In this document: positions 16,649 to 23,762 of the stretch, one piece after another
How the letters are laid out: each line of letters opens with the position of its first letter
Numbering within the stretch: the first letter of the stretch is position 1
Assembly: GCA_964651535.1 (NCBI GenBank)
Contig: CAZYYE010000002.1
Coordinates: forward strand, 434,001-498,000
Direction: 5' to 3'
DNA from: Terrimesophilobacter sp964651535
GTDB taxonomy: Bacteria; Actinomycetota; Actinomycetes; Actinomycetales; Microbacteriaceae
Length of the DNA: 64,000 nt
The notes under the pieces: generated by a model
Databases searched by the model: none
The model's input: the letters and a program-made list of their open reading frames with translations, nothing else
What the model was told of the DNA's origin: nothing
Position numbers and translations under genes: made by a program

Positions 16649-17635
16649 CTATTGTGGCAGATTTTGGCGGTCGTCGGAAACCACGGGCGCGCCAGGCTCC
16701 GTCACCACCGGCCCTGTCACGACCGCGGGCTCGCCGCGTGAGACAGTTCGCCGCCTCGACAGCGCGACTCCAATCAGGCAAATGATGCCGCCGACGATCG
16801 CCAGCGGCGTCGGAATCTCGCCGAACGCGACAAACCCGAGGACGATGACAATCGCGGGAACAACGTACGTTGTTACCCCCAGTTGCCCTGCAGGAAGTTT
16901 GGACAGCGCGTAGCCCCACGTCGTGAAGGCGAGCGCGGTCGGCACTGCGCCGAGGTAGACGACGCCGAGGATTGCGGACGCTGGCGCCGCCTGCGCTTGC
17001 GAAAGGAGGCCGCCGGCAAACGGCAAGCACACTACCGTGCCGATCGCGCAACCGAGCCAAGTGACCTGAGTGGACGGGATCCGGCGCATCACCCGCTTCT
17101 GGCACAGGACCCCGATCGTGTAGGTCACGGCGGAGGCGAGCGCCCACAGGATTCCGACCGTGTTGCCCAGGCCGGTAAGGCCAGAGCCAAGCCCGATGAG
17201 GACCACCCCGCCGAATGCGACGCCTGCCCCTATCGCGAGCCATTTCGGAATTCCTTCGCCAAGGAATATCCCGGCGCCCAGCGCGATCAGAATCGGACCG
17301 ATGTTCACGATCATCGCCGTGGTTCCGGCGTCGAGCGTGTGTTCCGCAATGTTGAGCGTCACGTTGTATGCGCCGAACCAGGCAACCCCGTACAGAAGAA
17401 TGAGCAGCCATTCCCCGCGGCTGGGGCGAACCCAGGGCCGGCGGATGAGCAGGAGAGACAGAACGGCGGTGCCGACGAGCAGACGGCCGAGAGCAAGCTC
17501 TCCCCCACCCAAGTGTTGGCCGACGCCGCGGATGACGACGAACGCGCTCGCCCAGGCGAGCACAGTGACGGCGATCGCGGCGAGAACCGCCGGACTCATC
17601 GTCGAAGCGGGCGCAGCAACTTTGGCGTTGTTCAC
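16649..17635 (-). CDS. EamA/DMT-family transporter
   Basis: A 328-residue membrane protein with ten hydrophobic segments forming two EamA repeats (about residues 15-145 and 160-290). The pattern is that of RhaT/YdcZ-like drug/metabolite exporters. The Pro- and Val-rich C-terminus is cytoplasmic. The substrate is unknown. It starts at GTG 17635, 6 nt after TACAGT. Confidence 0.85.
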   Translation of the reverse strand: MNNAKVAAPASTMSPAVLAAIAVTVLAWASAFVVIRGVGQHLGGGELALGRLLVGTAVLSLLLIRRPWVRPSRGEWLLILLYGVAWFGAYNVTLNIAEHTLDAGTTAMIVNIGPILIALGAGIFLGEGIPKWLAIGAGVAFGGVVLIGLGSGLTGLGNTVGILWALASAVTYTIGVLCQKRVMRRIPSTQVTWLGCAIGTVVCLPFAGGLLSQAQAAPASAILGVVYLGAVPTALAFTTWGYALSKLPAGQLGVTTYVVPAIVIVLGFVAFGEIPTPLAIVGGIICLIGVALSRRRTVSRGEPAVVTGPVVTEPGAPVVSDDRQNLPQ

Positions 17636-17641
17636 GCGACA

Positions 17642-17647
17642 ACTGTA
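17642..17647 (-). promoter_or_regulatory. -10 element of leaderless promoter (EamA transporter)
   Basis: TACAGT, a 6-nt spacer, then the GTG at 17635. Confidence 0.5.
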
Positions 17648-17759
17648 CGAGGTGCCGGCGACATTCCTTTCCGGGAAATGCTCCGCGGGCCAGGCGCGAG
17701 TTCCGCTCGCGAGACAACGTCCGAAGCGGCGGCCCTCCCGGCGCCGGCTCGCGCGGTGA

Positions 17760-18566
17760 TCACGCGCGTGCGGCGTTGTGCTGGTCGCGCCAGCCGAGCC
17801 AGTCCTTCACCGGCGCAAGGTCGTAATTCGGCCCGTCGATTTGGATCGTGAACATGCTCGCGCCGAGTGCGACCTGCTCGTCCGCCTCGTCGTGCGTGCG
17901 CTTCCGGATCTCGGTCGACACTTCGATCTCGCTCGTGTCCCGACCGACATCCGCGCCATGCTGGGCAAGGATGCCGAGCTTGGTTTCGAGCACCTCCGCA
18001 TCGCTGAAGCTGTGCCAGATGTCGGCGTGCTCTGCGACGATGCGCAGCGTCTTCTTGACGCCGCCCCCGCCGATCAGGATGGGGATGTCGCGCGTGGGAG
18101 CGGGGTTCAGTTTCGTCCAGCGGTCGCGGATGATCGGAAGATCTCGAGCGAGCGCGCCGATGCGGCTTCCCTTCGTTCCGAATTCGTATCCGTACTCGAC
18201 GTAGTCCCGTTCGAACCAGCCGGCGCCAGTTCCGAAGATGAAGCGGCCGACTCCGTCATTGGCTTTCGCGCTGATGTGGTCGATCGTGCGGGCCATGTCC
18301 GCCTGAAGGTTCGGATTGCGGTAGCTGTTGCAGTTGACAAGGCATCCAAGCTGCACGCCTGTCGTCTGCTCGGCGATGGCGGCGAGCATCGTCCAGGATT
18401 CGAAGTGCAGCCCATTTTCGTCTCCCCCGAGGGGGAAGAAGTGGTCCCAGTTGAACACGATGTCGACGCCGAGCTCCTCACACGCAGACACCGTGTCTCT
18501 GATTTTGTCGTAACTGGCATGTTGCGGCGCGATCTGAACACCGATGCGGATAGGGCGAGTAGTCAT
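17760..18566 (-). CDS. LLM-class F420-dependent oxidoreductase
   Basis: A 268-residue luciferase-like TIM-barrel flavin/F420 oxidoreductase. RPIRIGVQIAPQH, FNWDHFFPLGG, GCLVNCNSYRNP and FIFGTGAGWFERDYVEYG are typical of the F420-using actinobacterial branch. The substrate is unknown. The ATG lies 6 nt after TAGAGT. It is monocistronic between ffh and the EamA gene. Confidence 0.85.
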   Translation of the reverse strand: MTTRPIRIGVQIAPQHASYDKIRDTVSACEELGVDIVFNWDHFFPLGGDENGLHFESWTMLAAIAEQTTGVQLGCLVNCNSYRNPNLQADMARTIDHISAKANDGVGRFIFGTGAGWFERDYVEYGYEFGTKGSRIGALARDLPIIRDRWTKLNPAPTRDIPILIGGGGVKKTLRIVAEHADIWHSFSDAEVLETKLGILAQHGADVGRDTSEIEVSTEIRKRTHDEADEQVALGASMFTIQIDGPNYDLAPVKDWLGWRDQHNAARA

Positions 18567-18572
18567 GCCCCC

Positions 18573-18578
18573 ACTCTA
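18573..18578 (-). promoter_or_regulatory. -10 element of leaderless promoter (LLM oxidoreductase)
   Basis: TAGAGT, a 6-nt spacer (GGGGGC), then the ATG at 18566. Confidence 0.5.
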
Positions 18579-18636
18579 GGCGCGGCCCGTATCACCCAAC
18601 GAAGCGAGCGCCATCGAGGTGGCGTGCCTGGCAGGG

Positions 18637-20223
18637 CTAGCGACCGAGAAACTTGCTGAGCGCAGCAAGTTCTTCCTCGCTGGGACCACCCTTGCCGTCG
18701 CGGGCCGCGCCGGAGCCAGCAGGGGACGCGGATCCGAGGCCGAACCCCGACCCAGCAGCCACAGACGGTTTCTGTCCTGCGGCGAGCGCCGCTTCCTCCG
18801 CAGCGCGCTTGGCCGGGTTGCCCGACCTCGAACCCTTCTTCTTCTGCTGCTTCTTCTTGCCTCCGCCCGCGAAGCCGGCACCCGGAATCGGACCCATTCC
18901 CGGAACCTGGGGAACGCCTCCCTTGGCGACCGTCTTCATCATCTTCGCGGCCTGCTCGAACCGGTTCACGAGCGCGTTCACTTCCGTCACCGTCATGCCC
19001 GAACCTTTTGCGATTCGCAGGCGCCGGGAGCCGTTGAGCAGCTTGGGCGTGCGCCGCTCCGTGGGGGTCATCGACTGGATGATCGCCTCGGTGCGGACTA
19101 TCTCGCGTTCGTCGAAGTTTTCGAGTTGTTCGCGCATCCCCTTCGCGCCAGGCAACATTCCGAGCATGCCCTTGATCGAGCCCATGTTCTTGAGCTGCTG
19201 CATCTGCGCGAGGAAGTCTTCGAGCGTAAACGTGTCGGTCGCGAGCTTCTCCGCGACCTTCTTCGCCTCCTCCTCGTCGAACGACTTCTGCGCCTGTTCG
19301 ATGAGGGTGAGGATGTCGCCAAGATCCAGAATACGGCTCGCCATGCGGTCGGGATAGAACGGTTCGAAGTCGCCGAGACCCTCCCCCGTGCTCGCGAACA
19401 TGATCGGGCGGCCGGTCACGGAAGCGACGGACAGCGCGGCGCCGCCGCGCGCGTCGCCATCGAGTTTCGTGAGCACGACACCCGTGAAGTCGACGCCGTC
19501 CTGGAACGCCTTGGCCGTGGAAACCGCATCCTGGCCGATCATGGCATCGATCACGAACAGCACTTCGTCGGGGCTCACGGCTTTGCGGATGTCCGCGGCT
19601 TGCTTCATGAGTTCGGAGTCGACGCCGAGCCGGCCGGCGGTGTCGACGATGACCGTGTCGTACTGGCGGCGCTGCGCCTCCTTCACGCCGTCCTTCGCGA
19701 CCTTCACCGGGTTGCCCTTGCCGTTGCCAGGCTCCGGAGCCCACACCGGCACCCCGGCCTGCTCGCCCACAACCTGCAGTTGGGTGACGGCGTTCGGGCG
19801 CTGGAGGTCCGCGGCGACGAGCATCGGCGTGTGGCCCTCTCCGACAAGCCACTTCGCGAGTTTGCCCGCGAGAGTCGTCTTCCCCGCACCCTGGAGGCCA
19901 GCGAGCATGATGACGGTCGGCGGGTTCTTGGCGAACTCAAGCCTTCGCTGTTGCCCTCCAAGGATGCTGACGAGTTCGTCGTTCACGATTTGCACAACCT
20001 GTTGCGCAGGATTCAGCGCTTTGCTGACTTCGTCGCCGAGGGCGCGTTCGCGGACCCGCGCCGTGAAGTCCTTGACAACATCGAGGGCGACATCCGCCTC
20101 GAGCAGCGCGCGCCGGATCTCGCGGACTGTGCCGTCGACGTCCGCAGGGGTCAGCTTGCCTTTGCCGCGCAGTTTCTTGAACGCGTCGGTGAGGCGGTCG
20201 GTGAGGTTTCCGAAGGTGGCCAT
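18637..20223 (-). CDS. ffh: Signal recognition particle protein Ffh
   Basis: A 528-residue SRP GTPase that binds signal sequences and 4.5S/SRP RNA. An N-domain (residues 1-90) precedes the G-domain with GLQGAGKTT, DTAGR and TKLDGDARGG. The Met-rich M-domain (TLEDFLAQMQQLKNMGSIKG onward) follows, then a Gly/Lys-rich tail (GGGKKKQQKKKG). The tail makes it longer than the usual 450 or so residues. Its receptor ftsY lies about 10 kb away. Confidence 0.96.
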   Translation of the reverse strand: MATFGNLTDRLTDAFKKLRGKGKLTPADVDGTVREIRRALLEADVALDVVKDFTARVRERALGDEVSKALNPAQQVVQIVNDELVSILGGQQRRLEFAKNPPTVIMLAGLQGAGKTTLAGKLAKWLVGEGHTPMLVAADLQRPNAVTQLQVVGEQAGVPVWAPEPGNGKGNPVKVAKDGVKEAQRRQYDTVIVDTAGRLGVDSELMKQAADIRKAVSPDEVLFVIDAMIGQDAVSTAKAFQDGVDFTGVVLTKLDGDARGGAALSVASVTGRPIMFASTGEGLGDFEPFYPDRMASRILDLGDILTLIEQAQKSFDEEEAKKVAEKLATDTFTLEDFLAQMQQLKNMGSIKGMLGMLPGAKGMREQLENFDEREIVRTEAIIQSMTPTERRTPKLLNGSRRLRIAKGSGMTVTEVNALVNRFEQAAKMMKTVAKGGVPQVPGMGPIPGAGFAGGGKKKQQKKKGSRSGNPAKRAAEEAALAAGQKPSVAAGSGFGLGSASPAGSGAARDGKGGPSEEELAALSKFLGR

Positions 20224-20305
20224 GGTCGTCCCAGCTTAATCGAGAAGATCAGGGAGCCCGCTCCACGTGCGGCGAATGCCCGGCAGCCGCGTGCGGAGCG
20301 TGGGC

Positions 20306-20311
20306 TAATGT
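20306..20311 (+). promoter_or_regulatory. -10 element of leaderless promoter (LLM oxidoreductase)
   Basis: TAATGT, the 6-nt spacer GGCCGG, then the ATG at 20318. Confidence 0.55.
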
Positions 20312-20317
20312 GGCCGG

Positions 20318-21196
20318 ATGCGGCACGGAATCGTCATCCTCCCCCAACAACCCTGGGCCGAGGCCCGGTCGATGTGGCAGCGTGCGGAGGATCTCGGTTT
20401 CGATCACGCCTGGACGTATGACCATCTCTCCTGGCGAAGTCTCGCGGGCGAGCCCTGGGGCGCCACGATTCCGACACTCACGGCGGCCGCCACGGCGACG
20501 GCCACCATTCGCCTCGGCACGTTCGTGGCATCGCCGAACTTTCGGCATCCCGTGCCGTTCGCGAAGGACCTTGCCACGCTCGACGACATATCCGGAGGGC
20601 GTTTCCTGCTCGGCATCGGCTCGGGCGGCACCGGTTTCGACGCGTTCGTGCTCGGCCAGGAACAGTTGACGGCCCGCGAGCGACATGAAAGGTTCGTCGA
20701 GTTCGTGCGCGGGCTGGATGAGCTCCTGCGTTTCGAAACTCAGGGCAGCGGAGGCATCAGTTTCGAGGGCCACTGGTTCGAAGCACGAGAAGCGCGCATG
20801 GTCGGCACCCCTTCGCAGCATCCGCGCATGCCCTTCATCGTCGCCGCCGACGGGCCGAAGGGCCTCCAGCTCGTGGCCGGGCTCGCCGAGGGGTGGGTCA
20901 CGCTCGGTCGCGAGTCGGAGGGCATCGACGAGTGGTGGCAGTCGGTCGCCGAGGTTTCGCACCGGCTCGATGACGCGATGGCCGAACGGGGGCGCGACTC
21001 CGCCTCGCTCGATCGATACTTGAACCTGGATGCGCACCGTTTCGCGCTCGAGAGCGTCGACGCGTGGGAGGACGCCGTCGGCCGCGCCGCCGGACTCGGA
21101 TTCACGGATGTCGTGACGCACTGGCCCCGCCGGGACGGGATCTACTCCGGATCAGAGAGCGTTCTCGCCGAGGTCGCGTCCCGCTTCTCACGCTAA
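20318..21196 (+). CDS. LLM-class flavin/F420-dependent oxidoreductase
   Basis: A 292-residue luciferase-like TIM barrel: MRHGIVILPQQPW, DHAWTYDHLSW, RLGTFVASPNFRHP, DISGGRFLLGIGSGG and PFIVAADGPKGLQL. It is a probable F420- or FMN-dependent monooxygenase or reductase of unknown substrate. It is followed 9 nt later by the carbonic-anhydrase gene, but that gene has its own leaderless promoter inside the end of this one. Confidence 0.87.
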   Translation: MRHGIVILPQQPWAEARSMWQRAEDLGFDHAWTYDHLSWRSLAGEPWGATIPTLTAAATATATIRLGTFVASPNFRHPVPFAKDLATLDDISGGRFLLGIGSGGTGFDAFVLGQEQLTARERHERFVEFVRGLDELLRFETQGSGGISFEGHWFEAREARMVGTPSQHPRMPFIVAADGPKGLQLVAGLAEGWVTLGRESEGIDEWWQSVAEVSHRLDDAMAERGRDSASLDRYLNLDAHRFALESVDAWEDAVGRAAGLGFTDVVTHWPRRDGIYSGSESVLAEVASRFSR

Positions 21197-21199
21197 CTT
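21194..21199 (+). promoter_or_regulatory. -10 element of leaderless promoter (gamma-CA gene)
   Basis: TAACTT begins at the stop codon of the upstream gene and is followed by 6 nt and the ATG at 21206. Confidence 0.5.
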
Positions 21200-21205
21200 G
21201 GAGTC

Positions 21206-21724
21206 ATGACTGCACTCATCGTCCCGTTTGGCGGGCACTCCCCCGTTGTCGACGGCTCCGCGTTCGTCGCCCCCAACGCCACCCTCGTCGGACGGGTTTC
21301 GCTCGGCCCGGAATCCAGCGTCTTCTACGGCGCGGTGCTTCGAGGCGACACCGACCAGATCACGCTCGGCGCTCGAAGCAACCTGCAGGACAACGTGGTC
21401 GTGCATTGCGATGTCGGAATCCCCACCACGATCGGTTCCGGCGTGAGCGTCGGGCACGGTGCGGTCGTGCACGGGTGCACCGTGGAGGACGATTGCCTCA
21501 TCGGCATGGGCGCCACCGTCATGAACGGTGCGGTGATCGGCGCCGGCTCGCTCGTGGCCGGGGGCGCTGTCGTGCTGGAGGGAACCATCGTTCCACCGCG
21601 ATCGCTCGTGGCGGGGGTTCCGGCGAAGGTCCGCCGCGAGATTTCGGATGACGAACTCGACGCGATCAAGACCAACGCGAAGCACTACGTGGGTCTCAGC
21701 CGGGCGCACGCGGCTTTGTCGTGA
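21206..21724 (+). CDS. Gamma-carbonic-anhydrase-like left-handed beta-helix protein
   Basis: A 172-residue hexapeptide-repeat protein. VLRGDTDQITLG, NLQDNVVVHCDVG, SVGHGAVVHGCTVEDD and LIGMGATVMNGAVIG carry the repeating Val/Ile-Gly pattern and the three metal-binding His positions of the gamma class. Many such proteins are inactive or weakly active, so catalysis is not certain. Its 3' end overlaps the convergent membrane-protein gene by 29 bp. Confidence 0.9.
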   Translation: MTALIVPFGGHSPVVDGSAFVAPNATLVGRVSLGPESSVFYGAVLRGDTDQITLGARSNLQDNVVVHCDVGIPTTIGSGVSVGHGAVVHGCTVEDDCLIGMGATVMNGAVIGAGSLVAGGAVVLEGTIVPPRSLVAGVPAKVRREISDDELDAIKTNAKHYVGLSRAHAALS

Positions 21725-23282
21725 CAGCCCTGCGACGCTCGAAAACCACGAACACAACCCAAACCGCGATCGCGACAACGGCGAAGCCGCCGAACAGCAG
21801 CAGCCAGCGCAGGAAGTCACCCGGAATCTCCCCCCACGCGCCCGGAATTGTGAGCAGAACCAGCATGAACGCAAGCAACCCAATCGCATAGCTCACCGCC
21901 CACCACCACTTCTTGTGCACGAAAAGCTTGTGACCGTCGAGCGCGAGCAGCGGTAGAAGGGCGAGCGGCAGACTCGCGATGCCCTCGATGGTGACAGCGC
22001 TGAAAAACTCAGACACGAAGACGAGAAATACGTTGTCCCCGGCGCCCGCTGCCAAAGGCGCGATCAGGCTGAACCCGACCCAGGCGACGAGTGCGACAAG
22101 GAGGCCGAAACCCGCTCCGAGCAGCACGACAACGGCATCCTTGCCCTTCGAAAGCGTGGTGGCGAACACGAGCCCCGCAACGAGTCCGAAGATCACGCCC
22201 GGATTGAAGTCGAGCATTCGCGAAATGAGCACGGCAAACGCGACAAGAACGAGTGAACCCCATCGGAACTTCACCGTGGAGTCCGACCCTGGGTACCTCG
22301 TGCGCATGACCTTCCGCACAAGCGACCACGCCGCCACATTGAAAATCATGAGCGACAGGAACGCCGTGACCAGCACGCGCACGGACATCGCGTTGACGCC
22401 GAAGGATGGATCGACAAACCCGCTGATCACGGACGCGACCACGAGCCCTGCGATGAAGAGCCAGTTGAGAAGCCCGGACCGGGACCCTTCCTTCGCCGGC
22501 GACTTCGTGCGCGCCGAACCGCGGCCGCGCAGCGCCTCCCGTGTGCGGTCGTAGAGGGGCCCGACGGCCGAATTCAGCAGGCTGCCCGGGTAACCGATGA
22601 CGAGCGTCAACATGACGGCTGCTCCACCCATGACCGTCGCGCCCGCAGCCGTGACGTGGACGTTGCTGATCGACTTCAGCCCGCTGAGCACACTCGGGTC
22701 GGCCAGGCCCGTGTCGGAGAATTGCTCCGTGAGAATGACGGAAATCACTAGGTTGGGGGTCGTGAATGCGGAGCTGTTGGGGAAGTAGTTGACGCCGTCC
22801 GCGTAGGTCAGGCTGATGATGTCGTGTCCCGTCGCCGCGTTGCCGAACCGCCCGCCGGCGAACAACGGTGGCGAATCGAGCGCCGCGAGCTCGTCTGCGG
22901 AATACCGCACGCTGTTCTGCATGCCGCCGCCCGTGTCGATCGAGGTGACCGCGGCATACCCTTCAAGCCAGCCCTGTTGTTCGAACGACCGCGCGATCGT
23001 GACGACCACGTCGAAGTCGATGTCCGTGTAGACAAGCAAATACTGGACGGACGAGCCCGTGTCGAACCCGAACGGGCGGTCGGCGACTCTCGACGCGCAA
23101 TCCCACGCGACGGCGCGCAATGGCGGAGGCACGTAGCGCAACTCCGGCGTGAACAACTCGTAGCCGCCCTGCGCAAATGAGGTGCCTTCGCACGAGCGTT
23201 CATCTGCGAATGCGGGCGAAGCGATGGACAACGAAATAGCGATGAGCGCGAGCGCAAGAACCAGTCGGGGGAGCCGGAACAT
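21696..23282 (-). CDS. Secreted-head membrane protein of unknown function
   Basis: A 528-residue protein with a signal peptide (residues 1-26, cleavage near SPAFA-DE). An extracellular domain with paired cysteines (about residues 30-210) follows, then about nine membrane helices from residue 213 to the end, interrupted by a basic loop (RGRGSARTKSPAKEG). No catalytic motif was recognised. The helix-rich half has Gly- and Pro-containing segments suggesting a channel or protease-like fold, but nothing definite. The ATG lies 6 nt after TAACGT. Confidence 0.7.
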   Translation of the reverse strand: MFRLPRLVLALALIAISLSIASPAFADERSCEGTSFAQGGYELFTPELRYVPPPLRAVAWDCASRVADRPFGFDTGSSVQYLLVYTDIDFDVVVTIARSFEQQGWLEGYAAVTSIDTGGGMQNSVRYSADELAALDSPPLFAGGRFGNAATGHDIISLTYADGVNYFPNSSAFTTPNLVISVILTEQFSDTGLADPSVLSGLKSISNVHVTAAGATVMGGAAVMLTLVIGYPGSLLNSAVGPLYDRTREALRGRGSARTKSPAKEGSRSGLLNWLFIAGLVVASVISGFVDPSFGVNAMSVRVLVTAFLSLMIFNVAAWSLVRKVMRTRYPGSDSTVKFRWGSLVLVAFAVLISRMLDFNPGVIFGLVAGLVFATTLSKGKDAVVVLLGAGFGLLVALVAWVGFSLIAPLAAGAGDNVFLVFVSEFFSAVTIEGIASLPLALLPLLALDGHKLFVHKKWWWAVSYAIGLLAFMLVLLTIPGAWGEIPGDFLRWLLLFGGFAVVAIAVWVVFVVFERRRAVTTKPRAPG

Positions 23283-23288
23283 GAGAAT

Positions 23289-23294
23289 ACGTTA
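23289..23294 (-). promoter_or_regulatory. -10 element of leaderless promoter (membrane protein)
   Basis: TAACGT, a 6-nt spacer (ATTCTC), then the ATG at 23282. Confidence 0.5.
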
Positions 23295-23431
23295 GTGCGA
23301 ATCCCATTTCCGGCAACATATTTTTTTTCCCCCGCGCTGAACCCGATGCCAACAAGCGCCCGCCTCGGGGCCGTCGACTAAACTTGGGACGACTGTTGTC
23401 AACCGGACGCGGGAAACGGAGCGCAGCTGCC

Positions 23432-23722
23432 ATGGAGATTACTCGTTCGTCGGTTTCGGGTGTCGGCACAATGCACGACTGCATCACGCGCAGCGGCGCG
23501 CACTTTCGCGTGCTCGAGGAGGCATCCGGTCGTCGGACGATTTACGTCTACGGGTCGGCAGACGCACGGGAAGTCGCCGCATCGGACGAGGAACTCGTGA
23601 CGATCGACCTCGACGAGGACGAGGCGGACATTCTCGCGAACCTCTTGCACAGCAGGCCGATCCCTGACCGGGTTGCCCACCTGGAGCGTCGAATCTCGGA
23701 ACTGACCGGGGAAGAGAACTGA
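23432..23722 (+). CDS. Cation:proton antiporter regulatory subunit-like protein (KhtT N-terminal type)
   Basis: A 96-residue soluble protein. VSGVGTMHDCITRSG, TIYVYGSAD and DLDEDEADILANLL follow the pattern of the N-terminal domain of KhtT/TrkA-C-linked antiporter regulators, but the nucleotide-binding TrkA-C part is absent. It ends 40 nt before the Mrp antiporter operon, so a regulatory role there is plausible (inference). TAAACT at 23379-23384 is a candidate -10, giving a leader of about 40 nt. Starts upstream of ATG 23432 are possible. Confidence 0.7.
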   Translation: MEITRSSVSGVGTMHDCITRSGAHFRVLEEASGRRTIYVYGSADAREVAASDEELVTIDLDEDEADILANLLHSRPIPDRVAHLERRISELTGEEN

Positions 23723-23762
23723 CGCAGCCCGGCGGCAGCGAGAACAACGGCCGGGAGATCCA

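Noticed and set aside
18619..20421. Open frame of 600 codons on the plus strand
   Set aside because: Antisense to ffh, whose GTPase motifs are unambiguous.
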